Shown: positions 1-12,815 of the stretch, piece by piece | How positions within the stretch are numbered: position 1 is the first letter of the stretch | Layout of the letters: every line of letters begins with the position of its first letter | DNA from: Lucifuga dentata | Lineage: Eukaryota; Chordata; Actinopteri; Ophidiiformes; Bythitidae | Direction of reading: 5' to 3' | Length of the DNA stretch: 64,000 nucleotides | Assembly (NCBI GenBank): GCA_014773175.1 | Contig: VXCM01003450.1 | Location: 20,900 to 84,899, forward strand | Made by a program: the position numbers and the translations under genes | The notes under the pieces: model-generated | What the model was told of the DNA's origin: nothing | The model's input: only the letters and a program-made list of their open reading frames with translations | Databases searched by the model: none

Positions 1-228
1 ATATTAACAACCATGACTTCATAAGGCTGTGTAACCATTAGCAGGTAAAACATCGATTTTTAAGGTGTATCGCTAGAACATTTAATTTTGAAAGATTAAG
101 AGATTTTTGCAAAATATCAGGAAAGCTGAAATACGGTTTTATCCTTTGGGAAATGATTGTCAGTAACTTAGTATGAAAAATGATTATATTAGGCTCAAAC
201 ATGCAAAATGGGTGGTATGGTCCTTTAA
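1..228 (+). mobile_element. TTAA-flanked MITE, 3-prime part (copy 1)
   Basis: The window opens inside a copy. It shows the cgatttttaaggtg block, the aatatcaggaaagctgaaat block, the tttgggaaatgattgtcag block and the terminal ggtggtatggtcctttaa. The TTAA is at 225-228. Confidence 0.85.
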
Positions 229-1378
229 TTGTATTTCAGTTATTCTGGATCTTGTGCCAGTTTGTAATAAAACCAGCTCAACTGAAATGAACATGAGTTG
301 TGTTATTTACTTTACTGGTTTACCAAATACAGAAAACCTCAATTACATACGTGTCCTGCAGCACATCCCTTGTCATGTGTTTGTTGAAAATCATGGTATT
401 GCCCATCAGGCTAATATACCCAATATTTCAATACTAAAACTGGACAGACATTGTGGTGAGCATCATATTTGTTATCCATCCTCATAAGTGATTTGATCTA
501 AATGCACCTTCTTAATGACCCAACAAAAGCATATTTTTGCCTCCACAGTTTCGTGATATTTTGGTAAGACATTGTCAGCAGAGACAATTGTGTAAGATTC
601 TGTTTACTCTCATACTGTACAAAATGCTGCTGTAGAGTGACTGGAGATGTGCCTGGCTCCCATCCAGCTCAATAAATAGATCCTTCAAGTTGCTATTTTC
701 AAGACACAACATGTTAAAAGAGTTACGACTGCTGGGAATAAATTCATCACGAACAAAGAAAAGCCTCCAAAGCCAAACAGTGGCTCAAACATAAATCTAA
801 TTGGATATAATGTGTTATGCCAAGATAGAAATCAATATTCAATGTAGGGCATGCAGAGTGAAGGAAAGACTTGATTTTCTTACTTGGAAAAGTGTGTTCT
901 TGGCTGATTTTAAATTTAAAAAAGAGATCCTTGTTATGTAGCACAAATGTGACTTTTTCACCATTATTGCTGTTGGTGCTGATTTCAATCAAGTCCACTA
1001 TTACATTTTGCTCTCCTTCCTCCCTCAGGTGTTTTCATATATCAGCCCAGATGGTTGATCTTTTTGGCCGAGTATGAATGAGTTATTATGCACGGAGTTA
1101 CACACACACACACGCAAACACACAGGTGTAATGAGCCATTTTATGATGGGCTCTTGGAAAAACAAACAAAAACAAGATGTGCTCTCATAGATGATTGTCT
1201 GCTCTTATGTGTGAGTGCTACTCAGCCCTTCATACTTAAACGCACACACACACACACACACACACATATATTGGTATGCATGTAGAGTACATGCATGAAA
1301 GTCCCAGGGGAGACTCTTTAACTCTGCCTTTGACATAAATCTATTTTTCTGTGAACTTTGCCGCTGGTGACATACCAT
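229..1378. other. No gene recognised; unique-looking sequence with two CA repeats
   Basis: I see no exon-like signal on either strand. Short (CA)n runs are at about 1101-1125 and 1243-1265. 1371-1378 is the left target duplication of the next element. Confidence 0.5.
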
Positions 1379-3221
1379 CAGGGCCGGACTGGGATTAAAA
1401 TTCGGCCCTGGACTTTTGCCCAGACAGGGCGGCCCACCCAATCGGCCCAACATCAACCATTCTTCAATACATGTACCTATCAGCCCCCAATACCACCATG
1501 TAGCTACGTCATCAATAAGTAAGGCAACATGAGTGTACTTACTTTTAGTCATTATTTCAATTATAAAAGCTCTCATTGAAGTATGCTGATAATTTCTTTA
1601 AAACATGATAATTGTCCTCTGGTGTGACTGTGCAGAATAATGTTCTTATTAGAAAACTACTGTAATTAAAAAAAAAAACAACACTAATTCTCTTACATTT
1701 CTTTTATATGTATAATACAAATGATTACTCCATCATCCATACATCATCCAGCTATCACTCTAACTTGTTATGATGTACAACATGTTGTCCACCTGCTGAC
1801 CCTTTTCAATAAATATAAAGCAGCATTAATTAGGCATCATTTACTGAGAAATGTCCTTCTTCTGCCAGAAAGTACAGAAGGCATGGAGCACATGTCTGAG
1901 TAGAAGGTCAAAATATTATAAAAATATTGTTTTTTCCAACACTGGTAGTTATGGGATTACATAGTCCTTTGGTGTGACACAATTAACATGTATAATTAAA
2001 AAATTCTCTACTGTTGTATTATTTATTGTAAACAAACATTGAAAAGGTTGGTTTGACTGATTTATTGTAAAAATAACAGAATTTTTAATGAGAACTCCTT
2101 ACAAGTACTTCACTGAGTAACAGAATGAAATGTTTTTACTTTCAAATTAGGTGTTGCAAATGCTGATACTTAATCAGGACAAACATGATTATTACTGTGT
2201 ATATTTCCCTTTAACTTACAATTTCTAAATAAAATATTTTGATTAGAAATAGCGTCACACCAGAGGACAATTTTAAGGACTTCTGTGTGACAACAGTCAG
2301 AAAATATAAAATAAATGAAGAAGTATTTGAGGACATATAATTTTGTGTTAATTATATTTAAAGGAACACATATTATGCATTAATTTTAGAAAATGTTCTT
2401 TTTTTCCAGTTTGAAAACAAGCTCATGCCAACCCATAAATAAATGACCAAATAAAAGTTATTATGGCAGGAGGTTTAGCTAATTGAGGGTAGCTGATTGT
2501 TGATTGATGGTTGATTCAATAACTTGGGTTAAGCAGTAAACTAGCATCAAATGCTAGTTTTTCCTGCTGCTTAGCAGATATTCTTATTGCAACTAGATGA
2601 TGGTGACATGAGGAAAAAGCGTTTGATGTCTACTATTTATGATTCCAATGCTAGCTTGACTGATTGACTGATGCTAGGGCCCTATGCATCTTTTTTTTTT
2701 CCTATGCACCTTGTTACCTCTGCATTGAACTTACTCTCTCCTCCTGCATTCTGTCTGTCTCTCTGCAGTAGGACCATGGTCCCTCTCTTTCTGCCTCTCT
2801 GAGCTGCTGCGGGTTTGATGGTGGTGACACTAACATTGCAGCAAACATGAATGTAACTTTTGCACACGTAGCAGCATCCTGCTGTAAAGCCTTCAGTTTT
2901 TTCTTCCGCAATTTTTCTGCACCTCCTTTATGTTTCTTCGCATTCATTTTCCTGTCCATTTACACGCTGACAGATTTACTTTTTCTGTGTCTCTCAGTTA
3001 CAGAGGCAGAAGGGGGCTGATGTGGGATGTGATTGGGCCGGTATCAATTGAGAAACAAAATGGGCCACTCACGCAGTCTTTCTGCGTTTTATGGGCCGGG
3101 TCGGAAAAAAAAAACAAAAAAAAAAAAAAAANAAAAAAAAAAAAAAACGCATTTACCGGCCCATAGACCCATTGGCCCACCGGGAAAAGTCCCTGTCGTC
3201 CCAATGGCCAGTCCATGCCTG
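1379..3221. mobile_element. hAT-type non-autonomous DNA transposon
   Basis: Starts CAGGGCCGGACTGGGA and ends TGGCCAGTCCATGCCTG, an imperfect terminal inverted repeat. The flanks are cataccat (1371-1378) and aataccat (3222-3229), an 8 bp target duplication with 7 of 8 matching; 8 bp is the hAT hallmark. Further copies of the gggcc / ggccca motif lie near both ends. No transposase frame survives. An inner pair of inverted 19-mers (aattgtcctctggtgtgac at about 1610-1628, its complement at about 2257-2275) marks a second element nested inside. A single N in poly-A sits at 3132. Confidence 0.75.
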
Positions 3222-3229
3222 AATACCAT

Positions 3230-4104
3230 CATCATAACAAACAGCGGCCTCCATCAATAAACAAGTCAAACCTTTATTTATGGTCATCAGGGAAGTATTC
3301 ATGACATACTAACAGAAAAAGAAATGAACAGTAAATATGCCACCTTCTTAGCAAAACAACACAATTTTAACAATGCTAGAATGGAATATTTAAACTCATT
3401 ATTTCTGACTGGAAAACTGATTAGTGGCATCGGTTGATTAATAGATGGATGATAAAAAGATGAAGTGGGCCTGCATAGAAAACAAGAAGGCATTCAGTTT
3501 AATGATGTTCTGAGGGCATTAAATGTGTAATTTTACCCTTTTTGGAGTTTAACATTAATGAACCATGATTTCAGATTATTAATACTACACGCACAACTCT
3601 CACAAACACACACACACAAGCAAAAGATCTGATTCCATATTTCATGTTGTACTTGTTGCTTGGGTCGTTGGAACGTTAGAAGACTGTCAGAAGCTGAATT
3701 TGATGAAACTTGGTGGAAGAGGCCAGGAAAGAATCCAAACATCCATGGTGGCATGGTCCTTTAAAAGTTGGTGCAGATCCAGATCCAGCAGCAGATTGAA
3801 GAATTTTTTAAAAGCAATTTCCCAACATGTGACATAGGGAGTTTTCTATATTTTTGTCAATTACTGTCTTATATCAGTAGACCCAAAATGTTCCCGATGA
3901 ACCCTGGTTTCATCGCTGAGAAACATCCCTGAGTATCAAAAGATTTATGCTGTGAACCTAATCATTCACCTCAGTCAAAAAAANAAAAAAAAAAAAAAAA
4001 AAAAAAAAAAGGGACATTTTTAACATACAACCAATGACAGGTGCAACTTGGTTCAGATCTGGATAAGTTTTAAAAATTATTCTTTTCTTTGCCAAATTAT
4101 GTCC
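3230..4104. repeat. Degenerate interspersed repeat
   Basis: 3670-3900 contains gaatttgatgaaacttggtggaag and gttggtgcagatccagatcc, phrases that recall a common dispersed fish repeat. 61930-62110 has comparable wording. No coding potential. A poly-A with a single N lies at 3978-4010. Confidence 0.35.
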
Positions 4105-4149
<45 letters not shown>

Positions 4150-4171
4150 CATTATTATTATTATTATTATN

Positions 4172-4213
<42 letters not shown>

Positions 4214-4237
4214 CATTATTATTATTATTATTATTAC
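4105..4237. repeat. (TTA)n microsatellite with unresolved N
   Basis: About 130 bp of TTA/ATT triplets with two interruptions (atc) and one N at 4171, so the true length is unknown. Confidence 0.95.
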
Positions 4238-5663
4238 AGTCATTTCTTTGTCTTTGTGACAGTATATTGCTAGAACAACATACATTTTGTCAAGGCTTGT
4301 TCGGCCTTGGCAGAGATATGTGCTTTAACGACTGCTCTTCTTGTGTTTTGATTTCACTAGTGTTTTTAATTCTCCATAAAGCACTTTGTTAAAAAATGAG
4401 TGTGATAAAAGCACCATTAAAACATTTCATTTTTAATGATATTGCAGGTCTTTTGGACTTATAATGAGAGGAGGTCTGATGTGGCTGTTGGCGCTGTTTG
4501 CATCATTTGTGATGTGTCTGTAGTGTGTTTGAATGTTTTATCATGTGGTTTTCGGCGATTGGATTCTTTGTCATTTTTACTGGTTTAGTTTTCTTTTTGA
4601 GATGGATGTGTGATTTTTATGTTTGACTGAATGGATCCCAGGAAGAACAGTTGTTGCTATGGCATCAACTAATAGGGATCCAATTTAAATAAACAAATAA
4701 TGCATTTATAAAATCAGAATAAAATTTAAAAGACTACATGAAGCACCAACAGGTGAAAAGATGAATATGTAGAATCCTCCTTTTTGCTGTTTTACTCTCT
4801 CGTCATGTTTTCCCTTCAACCGGTGACAGTTGCCCTCCTTGGATCGGCCATTAGAAAGACGAAATAAAGGCTGTCATACCATGAATAGTAGATCTGAAGG
4901 CTAAGTATAAACTTCATGAAGCACCTGAGTCCAATTAGCAGCAATAACCTGTTTAGTGTGGCTCTGCTTGTTATCAGTCTCATTTCCGTCTGAGTGACTA
5001 ATGTTCCCTTCCACAACCCAAAGTAACAACAACCAGCTAACTGATTGCCGTGGGCCAGTGTGTTTAATGAACAAGTACACAATGAAGCGCACACACATCT
5101 CTGCTGCTCAGCTAATTAGCCAGCACGTAATGGCCCAAACTCTGCTCTGCGTGGCATGATAAGGGACCCACGTCTACTGTCGGATTCTTTTAAAAGCCAA
5201 TCGAATTGCTTCAGCACCATCCTCTTTGTTTTTGATTAGGTGCCAGTTTTCATCTACTCACAAAGAAAATGTATAAACTGTATGTAAAAAAATGTAAAAT
5301 TAAGAGCGGTATAATGTTTTTGTTCTTGTCGATGAACGCAGAGATGAACACATGAAAACGATTCAACAGTTGCACTGAAATGTGTTATATGGATTTATAT
5401 TAATAACAGTTCATGTGTTTTATTTCATGAAATGCTTGTTAATTATGTAGTTTGGTAGGTGTAAATGCACATAGCTAATGTAATATAGTCAGTTGGCTGG
5501 AAACCCTGCTGAGGAGAGGAGGTGTGTGTGTGTGTGAGTAGAAGCCCAGAATGTCACAAAGTTGCTGTACTCAGATTTATTTTTTCATATCATTTCTTCA
5601 GAATAAATCCCCACAAGTCAGCAAAATAGCTGTTGTCACTGTTGTCATTAAGTCCCACATTAC

Positions 5664-5723
<60 letters not shown>

Positions 5724-6700
5724 NAATGCATCAATTACCACATTCTCCAAAATCCATGAACTCTTTCTCATTCATACTCCTCCATCTGCAAAACACCAGA
5801 TATCTGCAGCACATTTTTCAAATGCTAACACGCTGTTTTCAAAACTACTAAAAACACATTCAAAACAGAATGACGGCAAATATCCTGCACTTCTGTGGTA
5901 ACCATATTGAAATATTGTATATAGAAAATCTTAGCAGAATATTTACAATAAAATGAGATAATAATCATTCCAAACGCAGCTGATTGCTGTTTCAGCTGAA
6001 AGCTTCCCAGATATTTTTAGTGTCATTAAACAGACTAAAGGTGATGGCTTCGGAATGACTTGGTTTGGAAACATGGATCAAGGAAGGCTGGTGGGGACGC
6101 TAACTCTAACTCAGCCCTGGAATTTCAGGATGTTTTTTTTTTTTTTTTTTNTTTTTTTTTTTTTTTTTCAACTTTTTTATTTTTCATAAGTACAGTAAAT
6201 TACAATTTGAAGCAAATTGCTGCATTTCTGATTCATTCTTATTACATACATGACTTTAGTACAGTCAGTAAAGTGAAAAGGTGTTATTATTCTATAACGA
6301 AATATTGCTTTATGGAAAAAATCATTCAAACTTCAAAGATAAAAGTTCATCATGTGTGTAATGTTGCCTGTTGTTAGCGTTTCTTAGGTTAGTGTGTTAT
6401 GCTTGACAATGTGCGCTTTCTGAGTGAGAATTGTTGCCAGTGTTAAGGTGGAATGAGCTTATTCTGAGACATGTATGAAGTTTTTTGGTGCTTTGAGTAC
6501 GTTTTGGAGGTGAGATTAACTGTTTGGCCAAGATGCATGTTGGTAATGCAGACTATATGAAGAGTTTAGAAAAAGTGGCTTAACTATTGACAGATGTTTG
6601 TTTGCAATTGAAAATAACTGCAAGACACAATGCAGATTCATAGCAGAAGACAAAGTATGACGCCAGACTGCTACACTTCACTAAATCAGGTATAAAGGGT
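4238..6700. other. No gene recognised; homopolymer tracts
   Basis: AT-rich sequence with no exon-like signal. It holds a 58 bp poly-T ending in an N (5666-5724) and a second poly-T with N at 6132-6168. 4800-5220 is less repetitive than its surroundings, but I can assign nothing to it. Confidence 0.4.
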
Positions 6701-7070
6701 ATAAAAGGTAAAGCAGAGAGAGATGAAAAATATTCTCCAAGTCACTTTGGAAGATTTGGGCCTTTGGAACAGCTTAGGATCCCAGATTCCTGGGATCCAC
6801 CCTGGCTGCTGCTTTGTTTGAGGCACCTGATTAGCTTAAGGCAGAACTATTGTTGGTTCCTACCTCTTCAATTGAGGTATAGAGGCTAGAACATTGTGCC
6901 CTGCTGGCCTCGCCCCTTCATTTGAGGAATGTGATTAGCTAGATTAGGTATAGAGGAAAGAGCAGGAAGAAATGAAAAAATATTCTTTTGGCCACTTTTG
7001 GGCCCCTGGATCAGACTGGGATCCCTGCCATATTGGGATACAGCCTGACCTGCTGTCCTCCCACCCATAC
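6700..7070 (+). repeat. Two-copy imperfect tandem repeat, unit about 250 bp
   Basis: The block at 6700-6800 (ggtaaagcagagagagatgaaaaatattct..., ...ttgggcctttggaacagcttaggatccca) recurs at 6948-7030 (aggaaagagcaggaagaaatgaaaaaatattct..., ...ttgggcccctggatcagactgggatccc). Both are followed by a cctggctgctg / cctgacctgctg stretch. Confidence 0.5.
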
Positions 7071-7146
7071 TACTGTAAATAAACTGGGATGTACTTGAAT
7101 TTTTTTGTTGTGTTAGTACTTAAGCCTAGAGTTATGATAGCATATT

Positions 7147-7815
7147 AGGGCCATATAAGATGACCCNAAAAAAAAAAAACAAAAACAAAAACAAAAACAA
7201 CCAAGGGGCATTATTCTGAGTTTTTAAACTCGAAAATTTGCCAGTTTTAAAAGTCTGTATGTTTATAGTAATTCTATAATCTGTATGCTTTTGATAATTT
7301 GATGTTTTTGTGCTAAAAGCACAAGTATTTCTTTATTGCTAAATCCGATGGAAATGTATAATTTTATAATGTCATGTACTCACAAAAAAACTCGCAAATC
7401 TGCCAGTTTAAAATCTCACAAATTTGCAAGTGTTTAAACTGTCAAATTTGTGAGTTTAAAAACTAAAAAAAAAAAAAAAAAANAAAAAAAAAAAAAAAAA
7501 GAAAATTATTTTTAATGATGAATAGTCTTTTTTTTAATTCTTTTTTTAAATAATAATTTAATTGTTTTTAATAATGAGAAGGGGAAAATAATGAGAACGG
7601 GAATTGAATGACCTCTCATTGTGATTATGCCTGCAGTACATGACCTTATTAAATTATACTTTTCCATCGGATTTAGCAATAAAGAAATACTTGTGCTTTT
7701 AGCACAAAAGCATCAAATTATCATAAGTATACAGACTTTTAAAACCAGCAAATTTTCGAGTTTTGAAACTCAAAATAATGCTCCTTGTTTTTTTTTTTCT
7801 GTCTTATATGGCCCT
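7147..7815. mobile_element. Fold-back (long inverted repeat) MITE
   Basis: The left arm, about 7147-7385 (agggccatataagat..., ...gtgctaaaagcacaagtatttctttattgctaaatccgat...), is the inverted copy of the right arm, about 7633-7815 (...atcggatttagcaataaagaaatacttgtgctttt..., ...gtcttatatggccct). The arms exceed 180 bp, with a poly-A and N (7483) between them. A second inner inverted pair (ctcacaaatttgcaag / caaatttgtgag) lies at 7415-7465. No coding capacity. The superfamily is not decided from this copy. Confidence 0.7.
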
Positions 7816-8436
7816 CATACGCCGTCATATAGAGTAACTTTTACTTCTAAAATCATATTTTCTCCATAAAGTCACCTGATTTTCTTCAGAATGGCAGGGC
7901 GCCTGTGAACAACACAAACCCAGCAGGTTCTCACATAGATTAGTTTAAAACCATCTGGCTGTATCGTTTAATTTTACTAGTATCAACATCCCAGTGCAAA
8001 TGTACTCTATTAAAGTAAAACTCCAACACAATTATAGCAAAGTAAAAGCAAATTGACCATATTGGCTTCTCAAGTAGTTGTTCAGTTATATCCATAATAG
8101 CTACCAGCACTTTATCTATGCAGAAGAATCACTTAAAGTGGAACACATTGAAATGAATATTAATTTATAATTTAATAAGATTTGTTGAAAGAAGGTTGTA
8201 GATTGCCCTTCGTGTTTGCAGTTGATAATATGATCTCATTTCACAAAGAAACTGACAACACTCGCATACACTAATACAGACAGAGACATACACACACACA
8301 GCGCTCATATCAAGAATGGCTAAAAAAAAAAAAAAATCCAGAAAACCCCTGGAGCTTATTTTGAGTTCCTTTCACATCAGGAGAGGTAATCACAGAAAGA
8401 AAGGGAGCGAGCTCATCTAGGGTGACTTTTTCACTC
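7816..8436. other. No gene recognised
   Basis: AT-rich intronic or flanking sequence. A short CA run lies at 8290-8300. Confidence 0.4.
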
Positions 8437-8670
8437 NNNNNNNNNNNNNNNNNNNNNNNNNNNNNNNNNNNNNNNNNNNNNNNNNNNNNNNNNNNNNNNN
8501 NNNNNNNNNNNNNNNNNNNNNNNNNNNNNNNNNNNNNNNNNNNNNNNNNNNNNNNNNNNNNNNNNNNNNNNNNNNNNNNNNNNNNNNNNNNNNNNNNNNN
8601 NNNNNNNNNNNNNNNNNNNNNNNNNNNNNNNNNNNNNNNNNNNNNNNNNNNNNNNNNNNNNNNNNNNNNN
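8437..8670. other. Assembly gap, 234 Ns
   Basis: A run of N, bordered on the right by a C-run (8671-8682). It could hide an exon of the receptor gene, though neither border looks like a splice junction. Confidence 1.
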
Positions 8671-10740
8671 CCCCCCCCTCCCCAAAGCAACTGATGAGTC
8701 AGCAATGAGAAGCTGCTGCCACACAGTGGGGCAGCAGTGAGAAATGAAAGTGTCTGCTGCCAGAATAGTGGTGAATCAGTGGTGATGAGGAGAAAGAACA
8801 CGAATGCAGAAAGAGAGATGGTGAAGCGAGGGTGAAGAAAAGAGCAGAGGAGGAAGAAGTGGGACAACATTGTGCGAGCCGAGGGTGGACTGACAGAATG
8901 ACAAGGCAGCAGGGTTAGAGGGCGATAACGTGAGCCAACAGAGCGCCAATAAGACATTTTAGATTGCAAAGATGGGGAAACAGAGTAACAGGAGGGAATA
9001 TGATTTACTGCACTCAGCCGAGCTAGATAAGGAGAGATGAAGGAGAAAAGGAGAGGAGACAAAAGATGCTGACATTTGGGGGGGTTTAGGCATCAAGCGT
9101 GTGACGGGAAGAGGAGAACCTTGTTGGAGTGACAGGTCTGCTGAGCTGAAACCCTCATCAGGCTCTGCAGATGTCAAACCATCACTTCCAGCAAAGCAGA
9201 GGAGGAATGTGTGGTGAATGTTAACTGCTCAGGACTGTCTTTGAAATGGCCAACGTGTAACTGCGAGTTCAACTTCTTCGCCCCTCGAGTTAATATCTAC
9301 GATAATCACAGAAGCGACAGTGGTGTCATCTTAAAGTCCCATAGTCCTCTGAGGAGATTTACGCTTTTTTTAATCCGAGATTTAAATGCAGAGAAATAGC
9401 ATGAGCAGACTGTAGCACATTAATCCCAAAATGATGTGGGAGAAGGCAGACAGCAGCTATTGAATAGAATGTTAAAACACATCAACAAGGGATTTGGAAT
9501 GCAACTGGAGTGCCATTGCACTAATACTGGGCATGCCTTCATTAAAAATCTTCTTTTTCAAAAAATCACTTTTTCTTATGTAGCCACTATGGCTATAGTG
9601 GCTACATAAAGTGCTCTTGTTGACAAATTCTTCTTGAAAACTAATTAGTTTAATTTATTTTATATATTTTTGTCATTTCCTGTACAATAAATTGTAATAT
9701 AAACAGTGTATTGAAATTTTTTTTGTAAAAGAAAGTCAGGGAGTAGACTCAAACTTCTGGCCTGTAGTATGGATATGTCAAATTATGTGACTTGTCACTT
9801 TGTCCAGTGAAAAAGTAACAAATTAAAGTACATTAAAGTACACTGTGTTTGATAGCAAGAACCACCAGACAAATCATGTTGCATAAAGTATGTGTGTGTT
9901 GTGTATGAGTTATTCATTTAACCAGTCTCGAATGGAAGGTAAGCCACTATACCCTACAAAATTGATTTGCTGGGCTTTAATAGCACATGAATGTTATAAA
10001 AGCCTTCTTTGCCGCCTGGGAGAGTAAACAAGAAACTGATGAATACAATTACATTCTCTGAAATACACAGCGTGGAAGATCGTCCTGACAATTATCTTTA
10101 GATGACTGCAAACAGTCTCCAGCCACAGAAGCTGAATACAGAGCCAAAGGAAAAGAAATTATCCATTTAAAAAAATATAAGCTTTAAAAAAGCTTTTTTT
10201 TTTCAAATGCAGGTGACTCAAAATAGAACAGAGAAGCTTCAACAAGTCCAGTGTGCTTCAAAGCCGCTCAGTGAAGAAATGTGTCTCACTAAGTTTGAAA
10301 GTAACTCTACCGTATGACTTTAAATATAGAAATGTGTGCTTGTCTTTACCCTTTGTGGGAGTGAAGTGAGAGAGTGTGAGGTGGAAAATGTCAAGTCTGT
10401 GTATCTGGCTCCACTGACATTCTCGGGAGACAAATTGGAGGATTTTACACTTCAAAACTGCCCGTCCTGCTTCATTTAATGCCAAAGGAAATCCATTTAG
10501 TGCTCACTCAAATGTTCATGGGGTGCAAACCAGTAGGTGGTGCACTTACATTGTTACAGCCCATACGTCACGCCATGCTCAACATGTGTAGAGCAATTGT
10601 ACATCATTAATGCATGCATATGAGTCTGTGTTTGATATGTGGGGAAAAGGAAAAACTCTCTCTCACACACACACACATCCACAAATATTGTGAAAAATAC
10701 ACTTTCACACTTTTCACTTTCCAGCCAATCGCAAACTTAC
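8671..10740. other. No gene recognised; purine-rich stretch and hairpins
   Basis: 8690-9070 is strongly G/A-rich on this strand and gives long but meaningless frames on the other. A perfect hairpin is at 9576-9609 and a short inverted aaaaaagcttttttt at 10180-10200. I find no receptor exon here. Confidence 0.4.
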
Positions 10741-10869
10741 AGTAATCTGTAGTGGGGAAGTTCATCAACGGACTCCAATTGGACGGGGTCGTGGTCTTGA
10801 TGTTCCGATTGGTCGGTCTGAGCGGCAGTCTGGTTGTGCTGGTGACCACTGGCGGGAACTCTCCGTTGG
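10741..10869 (-). CDS. ltk: ltk/alk exon: linker between MAM2 and the glycine-rich domain
   Basis: A 129 bp exon, acceptor tcttctatttcag and donor T/gtaagt, phase 1 both sides, beginning with a split Ser codon. It reads NGEFPPVVTSTTRLPLRPTN, then IKTTTPSNWSPLMNFPTTDY. The Thr/Pro/Asn-rich linker matches only in character and position the ALK region between MAM2 and the W-L-F-T-T-C motif that opens the glycine-rich domain. The final split codon (T plus two bases) would fit that Trp in the next exon. NWS is a possible N-glycan site. The next exon was looked for on the minus strand down to position 1 and not found. Confidence 0.82.
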
Positions 10870-11914
10870 CTGAAATAGAAGATATGGGTTTTACTGAGGA
10901 CACTTCAAGTGAACTGATGAAATCCTGATGATGATGTTACATTGAGGAGCTGAGGAAGCACAGCAGCTGCAGACCTCATACTGGAAGAGATAATACAGAA
11001 CCACCAGCAGGGGTCATTCTTTCATTTGTACCACCAATGGCTATCCAGAGGCATTGAAATAAACATCATCCAGCTCCTGTTTGTCTCAGCATTCCTATAC
11101 TAGATGGGTAAAAGCAGGTTCAGTCTGGGCTTTTTGTAATCCGTAAAGCCTGCAGCACTACAGCTTGTGATCATAAGCTTGCCGGCACCTTGATCTCTTC
11201 CCCTTCAACGTCTCACCTATGAATTTGGTCTCCCAGGTAAGAGGCTGGATGATTGGCTATTAAGTCTCAAGATAGAGAAACTCATTTTTCCAGAGATGTC
11301 AAAATAGGGGTATTAATTTTACCCAGTATGATGGTTGAATACTCACATATAAAAAAAGGCACCTGTGCTCATATCTATTCTCTAGTTTACGACACAAGTG
11401 CCGATACTCAATCTCTGATCACTTTTTCACCTCTTATCCTCCGAATCAATGAAAGAAGGTGCAGGGTGCAGCAGAGGTGGAGAAATGGGGTTACCATGGC
11501 TGCTTGACTGAACAGATGAATCACGCTTTTTGATTAGGTGCTCGCACCGCAATCAGTGGCATAAATGATCAGTTGAAATGCTGTTAAAAGAAATCAACTG
11601 CCACGTCGGATGAGAGATGGCAGGGGCTGCGGGGAACAATCAATGAAAGCCTGTCAGCTGATCATAACAAAATAAGCTTTTTGATTTTCATTTTCAGGGT
11701 GATAATCTGTTTTATTTACCTGTCCTAAACAAGGAACTGCTGAATTGATAGAATAAATGTCTAAAATATATTTTAAAAAAGCTGCAATACAGAAAAAGGT
11801 ATTTTTTTCTTTAAACCTTTGAGTTTCCTGGATGTGTTCACTGAGCACAGATGCTGCTTTTTCACTTGCCTGCCCGCATCTTTGAGGACTTGATATCCTC
11901 TTTGTGGCTCAGAA
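10870..11914. other. ltk: Intron of the receptor gene; nothing recognised
   Basis: Left part of the intron between the 10.8 kb and 21.4 kb exons. No repeat family or exon is recognised here. Confidence 0.5.
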
Positions 11915-12205
11915 CTCAGCTGCTGTATTCTGTACTTCCTGTGGTGTTACATCTTTGTTTTTGACTCTTTGTAATTTGCCTGCTTCTCCACCTACAGCTT
12001 CTACTGCACCTTGAAGAGAGGAGATCTCTTTCTGAATTGCCTCTCCCTAAGTGTCTTCCATCCTTTTCGTTACATTGTAAAATTATTAGGGCATTTTTCT
12101 TTGTCTTAGAAAGCTTCGACTGGGTTGGGAATGGTTGAAGTGTGGACCTGAAAATGCTTTGAAGACATTTTATGTGATATTAAATTATACAAATAAATCT
12201 GACAT
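11915..12205 (+). mobile_element. LINE 3-prime tail, copy A
   Basis: Shares an ordered series of blocks with 47880-48185 and, more loosely, 21780-22065: ttgtaatttgcctgcttctccacctacagcttctactgcacc, then gaattgcctctcc, then cttccat, then gactgggttgggaa, then tatgtgatatt...acaaataaa. Non-LTR 3-prime ends typically stop in such an AATAAA-containing tail. All three are on plus, opposite to the receptor gene. No coding part remains. Confidence 0.6.
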
Positions 12206-12544
12206 TTATCCCTGCTGGTCTGAGAGATGAACTGGCCACATTTTGGTCTCAAACATTTATCTCTGCTAGTATCAAAACCATCCTCCCTTTTCTCTCTTTG
12301 CCAACTCGGCACTATTCGCTAATTATTTCCAATCAATATTTGAGTAACAGACATCACTTTAAACAGGTTTCATTGTGCTGGATGAGGCACTTTTAACTTT
12401 TAAGAAGCTGTAAGCAACATTCAACTATGCCTGTGTAACAATGGCTGTCATGCTCCACAGAAGAGGAATGTTCAGAGCCTCCTTTCTTTGTTCCTTTAAA
12501 GCCCAAACATCCTGGAGGACCAGTAGAAGGCTCATGTAAAACTG

Positions 12545-12815
12545 AGACTAGTTCCAAGATGTCAGGTAAAGCCGAGTGGACACTGTTAGTTTTTCGGGCT
12601 GATTTTACCCCAATTTAGTTGGATCCGACTCATTTTCAAGTCGGACTGAATTTCCATCTGACCTGCGGCCATCAGATGTGCTGTGTAAGCAGGGTTTTGA
12701 TGTGAGTTTTACAGCTGGATCGAGGAATGATTTGGCTGTCAGATGCTTGGATGCATTTCTGGCATGTCAGAAATTTTGGCTGATGGCCGATCCGATTAAT
12801 GCTAAAAGGTACCTG
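12545..12815. repeat. Possible degraded DNA-transposon fragment
   Basis: gccgagtggacactgttag...cgggctgattttacc at the left and cagaaattttggctgatggccgatccgattaa...gtacctgagtgtgcc at the right are loosely inverted. A ttggatccgac phrase recalls the element near 60.0 kb. Boundaries and family are not established. Confidence 0.25.

Noticed and set aside
3725..3765. ggtggcatggtcctttaa resembling a MITE right end
   Set aside because: The preceding sequence does not match the MITE arm and instead continues the dispersed repeat seen at 3640-3900.
4048..4392. Poly-Tyr / poly-Ile frames
   Set aside because: Produced by the (TTA)n microsatellite.
8310..9062. 250-codon minus-strand frame
   Set aside because: It runs through the 234-N gap and purine-rich DNA, with no domain, splice signal or codon pattern.
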